Positions 1-7,470 are shown, counted from the first letter of the stretch. The stretch is DNA of 11,837 nt from Gammaproteobacteria bacterium (GCA_023381235.1 JAMCTV010000059.1:1-11837), one strand, 5' to 3'. The notes: generated by a model not told the origin, from the sequence alone. Numbers and translations: made by a program.

Positions 1-321
1 CTCATAGCTCAACATGCCCTGCGCCTCGATAAACGGCGCCGCGCCCAACACACGTGGCTGACGCTGCAACTCATCCACCAGCCCCCGCCAGTCGGCAAGC
101 GCGCCGTTCAGGCTCGACACCGTGGCGTGCGAGGCCATGCCCAGGATGCCGGTACGCACCTCGCGCTGAAAGCCGTTCATCACTGAAAGTACGGTAATCA
201 GCGCCGTGACCCCCAGCGCGATGCCAGCAATGGAGGTAACGGAGATAAACGAGATGAAGTGGTTGCGGCGCTTGGCGCGGGTATAGCGCAGCCCGATGAA
301 CAGTTCGACGGGGCGGAACAT
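1..321 (-). CDS. lolC: LolC/LolE-family lipoprotein-releasing ABC transporter permease, N-terminal part
   Basis: The 107 visible residues begin MFRPVELFIGLRYTRAKRRN and continue HFISFISVTSIAGIALGVTA. This is the typical start of LolC/LolE permeases (FtsX/MacB superfamily), with a cytoplasmic N-terminal segment followed by the first membrane helix at about residues 24-45. In this family the permease works with the LolD ATPase at the inner membrane and releases outer-membrane lipoproteins to the carrier LolA. The start of the periplasmic domain (MNGFQREVRTGILGMASHAT) follows the helix. The frame runs off the left edge, so the C-terminal three quarters is missing. The ATG at 321 is chosen because the family N-terminus begins there, although no clear Shine-Dalgarno is visible. 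A terminator separates it from the gene upstream, so it probably has its own promoter in 322-369. LolC and LolE cannot be told apart from this part alone. Confidence 0.88.
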   Translation of the reverse strand, partial: MFRPVELFIGLRYTRAKRRNHFISFISVTSIAGIALGVTALITVLSVMNGFQREVRTGILGMASHATVSSLNGALADWRGLVDELQRQPRVLGAAPFIEAQGMLSYE

Positions 322-369
322 GCGGGTTTAGATCGTTGCCAGTCTCATGGCCATGACGCACATAATACG

Positions 370-398
370 AAAAGGCCAAGCATAATGCCTGGCCTTTT
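370..398 (-). terminator. Rho-independent-type terminator hairpin
   Basis: AAAAGGCCA (370-378) and TGGCCTTTT (390-398) are perfect 9-bp complements around an 11-nt loop. The A/T outer part gives a short U-tract on either strand. It lies 28 bp beyond the stop codon at 427 of the charged secreted protein gene and before the lolC start, so it most likely ends the transcript of the former. Confidence 0.7.
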
Positions 399-426
399 GC
401 TTAAGCTTGAAGTATAGCAGCTATGC

Positions 427-876
427 TTATTTTTTATTCATTTTCTCCTTGATGGCCTCTATGGCCTGATCCGTGGCGCTGGCCGGAGCCGGGGCAGTCT
501 TGGCGCCTTTGCTCTTGTCCTTATCCTCGTCCTTGTCATCGAACTCCTTGCGGCTCTCCTTTTCCTCTTTCCTGGCCGCCTTGCGCTTTTCCTTTTCCAT
601 GCGTTTCTTCTCTTTGGCCTCTCGATGCGCCTTCTTGCGATCTTCCCTGGCAGCCTCTTTGGCCTCCTTGCGCTCCTGGTTGGCTTCCAGCTTCTCGCGC
701 GCATTCTGCAAGCCGGCGTTGTCGGGGTTTTTATCCAGATTCTTCTCCACGCTTTCGATGGCCTGGTCGAGCGGGGCTTTGCCGCCGCCGCTCGCGGGAG
801 CGGGATCGGCCGCATAGACTGCGCCCGCACTTAACAACATGACGGACAAGAACGTAGCAGAAAGGTGCTTTATCAT
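427..876 (-). CDS. Small secreted, highly charged coiled-coil-like protein (hypothetical)
   Basis: This is a 149-residue protein. It has a clear Sec signal peptide (MIKHLSATFLSVMLLSAGAVYA, likely cleaved before ADPAPA). A central block of about 70 residues (about 60-130) consists almost only of K, E, R, D and A, as expected for a long charged helix or coiled coil. The N- and C-terminal flanks carry related short segments, DQAIESVEKNLDK near residue 37 and DQAIEAIKEKMNK at the end, so the charged block is bracketed by a repeated motif. A ribosome site AAGGA lies 8 nt before the ATG at 876, which supports the start. A terminator hairpin follows. No named family is recognised. A periplasmic or secreted location is inferred from the signal peptide. 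Function is unknown. Confidence 0.75.
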   Translation of the reverse strand: MIKHLSATFLSVMLLSAGAVYAADPAPASGGGKAPLDQAIESVEKNLDKNPDNAGLQNAREKLEANQERKEAKEAAREDRKKAHREAKEKKRMEKEKRKAARKEEKESRKEFDDKDEDKDKSKGAKTAPAPASATDQAIEAIKEKMNKK

Positions 877-991
877 AGAGTAATGTCCTTAATTTAGTTT
901 AGTATGCGCTGCACACCACACTCGACACTACGCAAATACAAACCACAGTGTAAGCAGCGTCAGCGAATGAGACAATTGTTTTGGCGCTAAG

Positions 992-1040
992 TTTGTTGGG
1001 TCAACAAAACTTGATAGTCGAAAAATCAGTTATTTATTAT
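992..1040 (+). promoter_or_regulatory. Putative aguA promoter with adjacent palindromic operator
   Basis: In the 204-bp divergent gap, TTTGTTG (992-998) and CAACAAA (1002-1008) form a perfect inverted repeat around GGT. It is followed at once by TTGATA (1011-1016) and, 18 bp later, TATTAT (1035-1040), which resemble -35 and -10 boxes. The stretch 1020-1080 is very AT-rich against the GC-rich surroundings. The palindrome just upstream of the -35 would suit a dimeric regulator. The promoter match is moderate and the operator role is inferred. Confidence 0.4.
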
Positions 1041-1080
1041 AAATAAAACAATAACATATATAGATTTATTAAAGTTATAC

Positions 1081-2121
1081 ATGCAGAACACACGCCCCAC
1101 GTTACCCCCCGAATGGTCGCCGCAGAGCGCGGTGATGCTGACCTGGCCGCATGCGCATGGTGACTGGCGCGAACACCTGAGCCGGGTGGAGCCGGTATTC
1201 GTGCAGATCGCCCGCGTCATCAGCCGCCATGAACAGCTCGTCATCGCCGCCCATGACGCCGCGCATTTGCAACATGCGCATGGCGTGCTGCGGGCCTCCG
1301 GCGCCGACATGCGGCGCATCCACCTGTTTCAGGCTCCGAGCAATGATACCTGGGCACGTGACCACGGGCCGATCACTGCGTTGCGCGGCGGCAAACCCTG
1401 TCTGCTCGATTTTACTTTTAACGGCTGGGGCGGGAAGTTCGAGGCGGGACTGGATAATCAAATCACACAAAGACTGCACGAACTCGGCGCATTTGGAAAA
1501 ACGCCGCTGGAAACCATCCCCTTTGTGCTGGAAGGCGGCAGCATTGAGGTGGACGGAGCGGGCGCCTTGCTCACCACCTCGCGCTGCCTGCTCGCCCCCA
1601 CCCGCAACCCCGGCCTGTCGCGTCAGGACGTCGAGACGCGTCTGAAGCAATGGCTCGGTGTAGAGCGCGTGCTGTGGCTGGAACACGGCTATCTTGCGGG
1701 CGACGACACCGACAGCCACATAGATACGTTGGCGCGCTTTTGCAGCGCGGATACGATCTGCTACGTCGCCTGTGATGATAGCCAGGACGAGCACTACGCC
1801 GAACTCAAGCTGATGGAACAGGAATTAAAGCATCTGCGCAAAGGCGATGGAACGCCCTATCAACTCGTCCCCCTCCCTTGGCCACGGGCAAAGTATGATG
1901 ATGACGGCCGGCGCCTGCCCGCAACCTACGCCAATTTTTTGATTATCAACCGCGCCGTGCTCGTGCCCACCTATGATGACCCCAGCGACAGTCTGGCGCT
2001 GGAGCGCATCCGGCAGTGTTTCCCTGAACGGGATGTCATCGGCATTCCCTGCTCACCCTTGATACTCCAGCACGGCAGCCTGCACTGCGTCACCATGCAG
2101 TTGCCCGCCGGAGTGCTGTAG
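1081..2121 (+). CDS. aguA: Agmatine deiminase
   Basis: This 346-residue protein belongs to the peptidyl-arginine-deiminase-like (PAD_porph) family, which hydrolyses agmatine to N-carbamoylputrescine and ammonia in the cytoplasm. Family landmarks are in order: the N-terminal PPEW...VMLTWP, TWARDHGP at residues 90-97, the EGGSIEVDG block at 151-159, DDTDSHID with its histidine at 213, and the catalytic cysteine Cys336 in HGSLHCVTMQ near the C-terminus. The length is near the usual 350-370. Most family members have GGG before IHC; here the sequence is QHGSLHC, a modest variation. The ATG is preceded by an AT-rich stretch with only a weak ribosome site. The next gene, 9 nt downstream, encodes the enzyme that uses its product, which strongly supports the assignment. 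Confidence 0.93.
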   Translation: MQNTRPTLPPEWSPQSAVMLTWPHAHGDWREHLSRVEPVFVQIARVISRHEQLVIAAHDAAHLQHAHGVLRASGADMRRIHLFQAPSNDTWARDHGPITALRGGKPCLLDFTFNGWGGKFEAGLDNQITQRLHELGAFGKTPLETIPFVLEGGSIEVDGAGALLTTSRCLLAPTRNPGLSRQDVETRLKQWLGVERVLWLEHGYLAGDDTDSHIDTLARFCSADTICYVACDDSQDEHYAELKLMEQELKHLRKGDGTPYQLVPLPWPRAKYDDDGRRLPATYANFLIINRAVLVPTYDDPSDSLALERIRQCFPERDVIGIPCSPLILQHGSLHCVTMQLPAGVL

Positions 2122-2130
2122 AATAACACA

Positions 2131-3021
2131 ATGAAAAATCCTGAACTCAAAGCCGCCATGGTGCAGCACGCGTGCGGTGCGGAGCACGCGCAAAATCTCG
2201 CCGCGAGCGTGCGCGGCATCCGCGAGGCGGCCGCTCATGGCGCGCGTCTTGTCGTGCTGCAAGAGTTGCACGCCAGCCTGTATTTTTGCCAGAGCGAGGA
2301 TGCGCGCAATTTCGATCTCGCCGAAACCATCCCCGGCCCAGCCACGGAACAACTGGCGGCGCTTGCCCGCGAACTGCACGTAGTCATCGTCGGCTCGCTG
2401 TTCGAACGCCGCGCGGCGGGTGTGTATCACAACACCGCCGTGGTGCTCGACGACGATGGCCGCCTCGCGGGCAAGTACCGCAAGATGCACATCCCCGATG
2501 ACCCCGGCTATCACGAAAAATTCTACTTCACCCCCGGCGATCTCGGCTTCACGCCCATCGCCACTTCGGTGGGCAAATTGGGGGTGCTGGTGTGCTGGGA
2601 TCAGTGGTATCCGGAGGCGGCACGCCTGATGGCGCTGCACGGCGCGGACCTGTTGATCTACCCCACCGCCATCGGCTGGGACCGTAGCGACAGCGCGGAT
2701 GAACAGCAACGTCAACGCGAGGCCTGGATCACCAGCCAGCGCGCGCATGCCATCGCCAACGGCCTGCCGCTCATCGCCTGCAACCGCACCGGCTGGGAGG
2801 CGCATCCAGATGACCCCGGACGCGGCATACAATTCTGGGGTTCGAGCTTTGTGTGCGGGCCGCAAGGCGAGATGCTGGCGCAGGCGCCGGCAGACAGCGC
2901 CGCGGTAGCCGTCGCCAAAATAGACCTGCGCCGCTCGGAACAGGTGCGCCGCATCTGGCCTTATCTGCGCGACCGGCGCATAGACGCCTACGGCGATATT
3001 CTCAAGCGTTACGCGGATTAG
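2131..3021 (+). CDS. aguB: N-carbamoylputrescine amidase
   Basis: This 296-residue carbon-nitrogen hydrolase (nitrilase superfamily) cleaves N-carbamoylputrescine to putrescine, CO2 and ammonia. The catalytic triad is visible: Glu45 in VLQELHASLYF, Lys118 in KYRKMHIPDDP, and Cys155 in VLVCWDQWYPE. The CWDQWYPE sequence and the IPDDPGYHEKFYF segment are typical of the AguB branch as opposed to other nitrilases. The start is 9 nt after the aguA stop, with no obvious Shine-Dalgarno, which suggests translational coupling. The next gene begins 3 nt after its stop. With aguA it completes the agmatine route to putrescine without urea release. Confidence 0.94.
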   Translation: MKNPELKAAMVQHACGAEHAQNLAASVRGIREAAAHGARLVVLQELHASLYFCQSEDARNFDLAETIPGPATEQLAALARELHVVIVGSLFERRAAGVYHNTAVVLDDDGRLAGKYRKMHIPDDPGYHEKFYFTPGDLGFTPIATSVGKLGVLVCWDQWYPEAARLMALHGADLLIYPTAIGWDRSDSADEQQRQREAWITSQRAHAIANGLPLIACNRTGWEAHPDDPGRGIQFWGSSFVCGPQGEMLAQAPADSAAVAVAKIDLRRSEQVRRIWPYLRDRRIDAYGDILKRYAD

Positions 3022-3024
3022 TCC

Positions 3025-4287
3025 GTGTCCGCGCGCCATTACGCACGCGCCGCGGAGTTGCTGGCCGCGGTGCTGAACAGCCCCTACCCCGCCGACCGCG
3101 AGATCGAACGCTATTTCCGCTCGCATCGTGAGATGGGCTCAAAAGATCGCGCCTTTGCCGCTGAAGCGGTATATGCCTGCCTGCGCCACAAGCGTTTGCT
3201 GGAACATCAACTCGACGCGGTGACGCCGCACAATCTGCTCGCGGCTTACCTGGTCTCGCAACAAGGCTGGAGCGCGCGCGCCTTGCAGGAAGCAGGCTAC
3301 AGGGGGGATGCCGCCGCGCTGGTCACGCGCATCCGCCAAACCGATCTGCGCCGGCTTCCTTCCGCCGTGCGCGTATCGCTGCCGGACTGGATTTACGACA
3401 GCCTGGCGGCCCAACTCGGCGAGAGCGAGACGATTGCGCTCGCCGAGGCGCTCAATCAACCCGCGCCGGTGGACGTGCGCGTCAACACCCTCAAGAGCAA
3501 ACGCGACGAGGCCGCCGCCGCACTGGCAGCGGAAGGTTATCCCTGTACGCCCACACCCTATTCCCCTTTCGGCCTGCGCCTTAACGAACGCGCGCCCTTG
3601 TTCAAAACCCGCGCCTTCCAGGAGGGCTTGATAGAAATACAGGACGAGGGCAGTCAACTGCTGGCCCTGCTCATGGAACCCCGGCGTCACGAAATGGTGG
3701 CGGATTTTTGCGCGGGCGGCGGCGGCAAGACCCTTGCGCTGGGCGCGCTCATGGCCAACACCGGCACTTTGTATGCCTTCGACGTGCTGGAAAAGCGCCT
3801 CAATAAACTCAAGCCCAGGCTGGCGCGCGCCGGGCTCGATACCGTGCGGCGCGTGGTGATCGGGCACGAACGCGACCCGCGCGTGCAACGCCTGCGCGGC
3901 AAGCTGGACCGCGTGCTGGTGGATGCGCCCTGCACCGGCCTCGGCACGCTGCGCCGCAATCCGGACATCAAATGGCGCGCGCACAGCCTGGCCGACATCA
4001 CCGCCCTGCAACAGCGCATCCTGGAAGCCGCCGCAGAACTGGTCAAGCCGGGCGGACGGCTGGTGTACGCCACGTGCAGCCCGTTGCGCGCGGAGAACGA
4101 TGACGTCATCGAACGATTTTTGAGCAGCCACCCGGAATTTCACGTGATTCCGGTAAACGATATTCTCGCGCGCAAACACATTCCGCTTGCCCTGCCCGCC
4201 GGGGAACAGGCCCTGCGCCTTTATACCCATCGCCATCACACCGACACCTTTTACGCCATCGCCCTGGAACGTGCCGGCGCCGCGTGA
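3025..4287 (+). CDS. rsmB: RsmB/NOP-family 16S rRNA m5C methyltransferase
   Basis: This 420-residue protein has an N-terminal NusB-like helical RNA-binding region (about residues 1-130) followed by a class I SAM-dependent methyltransferase domain. The SAM-binding loop is DFCAGGGGKT at 227-236, with an acidic ribose-binding position in AFDVLEKR. Both cysteines of the m5C mechanism are present: Cys303 in DAPCTGLGTLRRNPDIKWR and Cys351 in YATCSPLRAEN. RsmB methylates C967 of 16S rRNA in E. coli; related NOP/Sun enzymes modify other positions, so the exact substrate is inferred. The start is a GTG 3 nt after the aguB stop, giving a tightly coupled unit although polyamine synthesis and rRNA modification are not obviously linked. 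Confidence 0.85.
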   Translation: MSARHYARAAELLAAVLNSPYPADREIERYFRSHREMGSKDRAFAAEAVYACLRHKRLLEHQLDAVTPHNLLAAYLVSQQGWSARALQEAGYRGDAAALVTRIRQTDLRRLPSAVRVSLPDWIYDSLAAQLGESETIALAEALNQPAPVDVRVNTLKSKRDEAAAALAAEGYPCTPTPYSPFGLRLNERAPLFKTRAFQEGLIEIQDEGSQLLALLMEPRRHEMVADFCAGGGGKTLALGALMANTGTLYAFDVLEKRLNKLKPRLARAGLDTVRRVVIGHERDPRVQRLRGKLDRVLVDAPCTGLGTLRRNPDIKWRAHSLADITALQQRILEAAAELVKPGGRLVYATCSPLRAENDDVIERFLSSHPEFHVIPVNDILARKHIPLALPAGEQALRLYTHRHHTDTFYAIALERAGAA

Positions 4288-4290
4288 TTA

Positions 4291-4299
4291 TGCGATAAT
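4291..4299 (+). promoter_or_regulatory. Candidate extended -10 promoter for the DAHP synthase gene
   Basis: TG-C-GATAAT matches the extended -10 pattern and would start transcription about 24 nt before the ATG at 4330. The spaced -35 region is poor. The assignment rests only on this motif and on its position in the 42-bp gap after rsmB. Confidence 0.3.
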
Positions 4300-4329
4300 A
4301 ACTGATTTTGACAACAAGCAAACCTGACA

Positions 4330-5460
4330 ATGATACTGATACTCAACCCCGACACCGACAAGAACAGCGCCGAATACCGTCGGCTCATGGATCATCTGAA
4401 TAATCTTCCCGAAATTCAGGTTCGCGTACACGATGAGGTGGGCGCACAGCGCACCCTCACCGAGATCTACCTCATCGGCGACACGCTGCCGCTCGCCCTG
4501 AACGACATGAACAGTCTGCCTTGCGTCGAGCGCGCGGTGCGCGTGACCGAGGAATACCGCGTCCTGGGCCGGCACAAGGACGACAATCGTCCTACCTATT
4601 TTGACTACAACGGCGTGCGCTTCAGCCAGGATACCCTCAACGTGTTCGCCGGCCTGTGCGCGGTGGATACGCGCGAGCACGTGGAAATCATGATGAAGGC
4701 GCTGCGCGACAACGGCCAGGTGTGCACGCGCATGGGTGCTTACAAACCGCGCACCAATCCCTACTCCTTCCAGGGCCACGGCAAAAACTGTCTGCCCTAC
4801 GTATTCGAGCTGGCCGGGAAATACGGCATCAGGGTGATCGCCATGGAGATCACCCACGACTCGCACGTGGATGAAATCCGCGCCGCGCTGCAACAAACCG
4901 GCAACCCCACCGGCGTAATGCTGCAAATCGGCACACGCAACACGCAGAACTTTGAATTGCTGAAAGCAGTGGGCCGCCAGCGCGAATTTCCGGTGCTGTT
5001 GAAGCGCGGCTTCGGCATCACGCTGGAAGAATCCCTGAATGCCGCCGAATACCTGGCCAGCGAAGGCAACCGCAACGTGGTGTTCGGCCTGCGCGGCATG
5101 AAGACCAACGTCGGCGACCCGCATCGCAACTTCGTGGACTTCGCGCACGTGCCGGTGGTGAAACGCCTCACGCGCATGCCGGTATGCATAGACCCCTCGC
5201 ACTCGGTCGGCTCGCGCGACCGCGCCCCGGACGGCATCCTCGACGTGCAGCACGTCACCGCGCAAGGCGTCATCGCCGGCGCCAACATGATCCTGGTGGA
5301 CTTCCACCCCGCCCCGCACAAGGCGCTGGTGGACGGCCCGCAGGCGCTCACGCTGGAAGAACTGCCCTACTTCCTGGAAGACGTGCGCATCGCACGCGAA
5401 GCCTACGAAAAACGCCGCGCCCTGGCGCAAGGCGCCGCCTCAAAAAAGACCGCGGCTTGA
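4330..5460 (+). CDS. 3-deoxy-7-phosphoheptulonate (DAHP) synthase, type I-beta-like, divergent
   Basis: This 376-residue protein is predicted to condense phosphoenolpyruvate and erythrose 4-phosphate, the first step of aromatic amino acid synthesis. An N-terminal region of about 100 residues, resembling the ferredoxin-like regulatory domain of type I-beta enzymes, precedes the TIM barrel. Barrel landmarks: AGLCAVD with metal ligand Cys110, GAYKPRTNPYSFQG (136-149), IGTRNTQNF (200-208), LLKRGFGITLEE (223-234) and IDPSHSVG with His291. The fourth metal-ligand position, Asp335 in VDGPQAL, is present. The expected glutamate ligand (V-E-x-H-P in Thermotoga-type enzymes) is Asp324 in LVDFHPAP, and the usual ERG is LRG. 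The enzyme therefore belongs to an atypical subgroup. No strong ribosome site is seen; the ATG fits the family N-terminus. It is possibly transcribed separately from rsmB. Confidence 0.85.
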   Translation: MILILNPDTDKNSAEYRRLMDHLNNLPEIQVRVHDEVGAQRTLTEIYLIGDTLPLALNDMNSLPCVERAVRVTEEYRVLGRHKDDNRPTYFDYNGVRFSQDTLNVFAGLCAVDTREHVEIMMKALRDNGQVCTRMGAYKPRTNPYSFQGHGKNCLPYVFELAGKYGIRVIAMEITHDSHVDEIRAALQQTGNPTGVMLQIGTRNTQNFELLKAVGRQREFPVLLKRGFGITLEESLNAAEYLASEGNRNVVFGLRGMKTNVGDPHRNFVDFAHVPVVKRLTRMPVCIDPSHSVGSRDRAPDGILDVQHVTAQGVIAGANMILVDFHPAPHKALVDGPQALTLEELPYFLEDVRIAREAYEKRRALAQGAASKKTAA

Positions 5461-5578
5461 TGTTATCTGGTCCCGCTTAAGCGCAGGATGGCGATTTAGC
5501 GTCCCATGCCGGAAGACGAACGCGCCCTCTATCTGATGCCGGTAGGCAGGCAACGCTAAAGCCGTCGAGTGACTATGC
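5461..5578. other. Convergent intergenic gap with an 8-bp inverted repeat
   Basis: No gene is seen between the two convergent stops. TTTAGCGT (5495-5502) and ACGCTAAA (5553-5560) are perfect complements around a 50-nt interior, and ATGCCGG occurs twice inside it (5506 and 5536). There is no U-tract, so terminator function is uncertain. Confidence 0.3.
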
Positions 5579-6088
5579 TCATTCGGGCGCCGTAATTGAA
5601 AAAATCTCGCCGGGCTTGAGCAGGGAGACGGCGGTTTTCGCGCCCACCGCGTCAATCCGCACTATCTTGTCCGGATTCTTCAAATTGACCTTTCGTTCAA
5701 TGCTCTTGGCGAGATAATCCACAATCTCATCGGTATGATATTCCCGCCAGCGGCGCTTTTCGACCTTCATGCCCCACGTTTCATTTTCCTTGATCTGGTC
5801 TTTAACGTTTTCCTCGATCATCTTTTTTATCTCATCAAGATTGGTATCGCACCAATAATCCACCGGCACCCATTTGATCGCGAATTCAAACACCTGCTCG
5901 GCGTGAAACAATTCCTTGCACCGGCGGGTGACGTCGCGCGGGTTCAGGCTGGTATGGACGAGGGCGACGCCATGCACCCCGGTTCGTTCAATAACGGGGT
6001 TTTCATCGCCGAATCGCCTCAGCACATGAGTGATTTCACGCCGCGCATGAACGTAATGGTTCCACGGATAGGAAACCAGCAGGTCCAT
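5579..6088 (-). CDS. Stand-alone THUMP-domain RNA-binding protein
   Basis: This 169-residue protein resembles THUMP domains such as those of the eukaryotic/archaeal Tan1/THUMPD1 group. The N-terminal part (about 1-75) has the ferredoxin-like look that precedes THUMP (MDLLVSYPW...HARREITHVLRRFGD...VHTSLNP). The THUMP core spans about 75-165: FAIKWVPVDYWC, then TWGMKVEKRRWREYHTDEIVDYLA, then VNLKNPDKIVRIDAVGAKTAVSLLKPGEIFSI. THUMP domains bind tRNA acceptor-end regions and usually deliver a modifying enzyme, but no catalytic domain is present. A stand-alone adaptor role is therefore inferred. The start lies 14 bp after the stop of the BON-domain gene, in the same direction, so the two are probably co-transcribed. 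Stand-alone THUMP proteins are best known from archaea and eukaryotes, so a transferred origin is possible. Confidence 0.78.
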   Translation of the reverse strand: MDLLVSYPWNHYVHARREITHVLRRFGDENPVIERTGVHGVALVHTSLNPRDVTRRCKELFHAEQVFEFAIKWVPVDYWCDTNLDEIKKMIEENVKDQIKENETWGMKVEKRRWREYHTDEIVDYLAKSIERKVNLKNPDKIVRIDAVGAKTAVSLLKPGEIFSITAPE

Positions 6089-6102
6089 GATTTGCGAAAT
6101 CG

Positions 6103-6828
6103 CTAGCGCCGGACTTCGAGACGGTTGACGACATCGGTGATGCCGAAGACGAACCAGGCGTCGTTCTCGGCCATCTGCTTCTGCGCCTCGTTACGCACCA
6201 GCCCTTCCACGGTGACCACGTGATCCCGCGTGCTCACATGGATTTGATCCGGATTCAGAAAGGGGTCTTTTTCGAATACGATGCGTACCGCGTCGGTGAC
6301 CTCGTCGTCATTGTCTTCCTCGGCGGGAATGACCTCCAGGCTGTTCGCGACATCGCGCGCGCCGGGCACCCACCAGGCCAGCACTCCGGCCAGGCGCTTC
6401 AGAGTAAGGTTAATCACTCGGCCCGCCAACACCACCGCACCGTCCGCAACGGCGATCTCAATCACGCCGCCCGGCTGAAACGGCGGCTCTCTGATGACCT
6501 CCACCCTTCCCTTGGACTTGAGATGCAGCGCACACTCCGCGAATACCGGCTCCTGCAATACGGCGTTTCGCACCGCGTCGAGGATGGCGTCATCGGCCAT
6601 GTGTTCTGCGGGTGTCACGCGCAGTCGATCCACGACGGCGCGGACGCCGGAAATCCCCATGGCCAGTGCGGAGGCCAGCCTCTTCGCCGCAATATTTTCA
6701 ACCTCCCCTGTCAGCGTCAGGATGCCATCATGAAAATCCATCTGGATGGGATAGCGATGCAGATTGATCCGCCGCTCATATTCAAGCGCCGCGCGGACCT
6801 TCTTCAGCACAATGTCTTTCTCCGCCAT
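6103..6828 (-). CDS. Triple BON-domain protein
   Basis: This 241-residue protein contains three BON-like repeats. Repeat 1 (about 5-75) includes IQMDFHDGILTLTGEVENIAAKRLA. Repeat 2 (about 80-165) includes IEIAVADGAVVLAGRVINLTLKRLAG. Repeat 3 (about 170-240) includes IHVSTRDHVVTVEGLVRNEAQKQMAE. BON domains of about 60 residues are found in OsmY and secretin-linked proteins and are thought to bind phospholipid or other surfaces. No signal peptide is visible, so unlike OsmY this protein looks cytoplasmic. I chose the ATG at 6828 because GAGG lies 5 nt upstream; an in-frame GTG at 6834 would overlap that ribosome site. The THUMP gene follows 14 bp downstream, forming a two-gene unit. The function is unknown. 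Confidence 0.82.
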   Translation of the reverse strand: MAEKDIVLKKVRAALEYERRINLHRYPIQMDFHDGILTLTGEVENIAAKRLASALAMGISGVRAVVDRLRVTPAEHMADDAILDAVRNAVLQEPVFAECALHLKSKGRVEVIREPPFQPGGVIEIAVADGAVVLAGRVINLTLKRLAGVLAWWVPGARDVANSLEVIPAEEDNDDEVTDAVRIVFEKDPFLNPDQIHVSTRDHVVTVEGLVRNEAQKQMAENDAWFVFGITDVVNRLEVRR

Positions 6829-6948
6829 AATCACCTCAAATGTCGAATTGCACGGCCGTGCCCTGCCCTCCTGATCTTGAGTTCACTATTGCAGGATTCA
6901 GCTCATTTTCATTTGTGCTGTTTCTCATCATAAGGAGTATACTAAGCT

Positions 6949-6954
6949 TATAAT
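6949..6954 (+). promoter_or_regulatory. Candidate -10 box for the YbaK-family gene
   Basis: A perfect TATAAT lies 42 bp before the ATG at 6997, in a locally AT-rich stretch of the divergent gap. TATACT at 6938-6943 is an alternative. No convincing -35 is seen at 16-18 bp from either. Confidence 0.3.
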
Positions 6955-6996
6955 AAAAATAACTCCATCTGGGGAACCCAACAGAGGAGGAAGGCC

Positions 6997-7470
6997 ATGT
7001 CCATCGCACGTACATTACAGGACTACATGGTACAGGAGGGTATCCACTATGAAGTGGTTACCCATCAGCGCACAAACTCGAGTATCGAAACCGCGGAGGC
7101 GGCGCATGTGCCTGGCGACGAAATCGCCAAGGCGGTGATTCTGGAAGATGACGATGGTTACGTCATGGCGGTAGTGCCCGCCACTCACCATATCAAGCTC
7201 GGCAGCTTGAGCAAGCAGATGCATCGTGAACTTCGCCTGGCCGTAGAGCGTGATCTTTCAAAGCTATTCAATGATTGCGAAGCCGGCGCCGTCCCGCCGT
7301 TAGGGATGGCCTACGGCATGCCCACGGTGGTTGACGACACCCTTGCGAAGCAGCCCGATATCTACTTCGAAGCGGGCGATCACGAAAGGTTGATTCATCT
7401 GGACGGCGACGAGTTCCGGCACCTGTTCGCGACGGCTGAGCACGGGCGCTTCAGCAGCCATATTCAGTAA
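6997..7470 (+). CDS. YbaK/EbsC-family aminoacyl-tRNA deacylase-like protein
   Basis: This 157-residue protein is a single YbaK/aminoacyl-tRNA-synthetase-associated domain. Family members such as YbaK and ProXp hydrolyse mischarged aminoacyl-tRNA in trans. Conserved blocks are HQRTNSSIETAEAAHVPGDEIAKAVIL with the conserved lysine (about residue 46), VMAVVPATHHIKLGSL, and the C-terminal GAVPPLGMAYGMPTVVDDTL and DIYFEAGDHERLIHLDGDEF. A strong purine-rich ribosome site (AGAGGAGGAAGG) precedes the ATG. It is divergent from the BON/THUMP unit. The specific mischarged tRNA substrate cannot be read from the sequence. It marks the last gene of ordinary chromosome before the cassette-like region. Confidence 0.85.
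   Translation: MSIARTLQDYMVQEGIHYEVVTHQRTNSSIETAEAAHVPGDEIAKAVILEDDDGYVMAVVPATHHIKLGSLSKQMHRELRLAVERDLSKLFNDCEAGAVPPLGMAYGMPTVVDDTLAKQPDIYFEAGDHERLIHLDGDEFRHLFATAEHGRFSSHIQ

Noticed and set aside
1102..1794. Long minus-strand open frame opposite aguA
   Set aside because: It is a shadow of aguA. The plus frame has all catalytic motifs, and the minus frame has no recognisable domain or ribosome site. The same applies to long minus frames opposite aguB, rsmB and the DAHP synthase gene.
4308..4313. Perfect TTGACA before the DAHP synthase gene
   Set aside because: A -10 at the right distance would fall inside the coding sequence and the transcript would start past the conserved N-terminus.
5495..5560. 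TTTAGCGT/ACGCTAAA inverted repeat as a terminator or RNA gene
   Set aside because: The 50-nt interior does not pair consistently and there is no U-tract; it is noted only as a feature of the gap.
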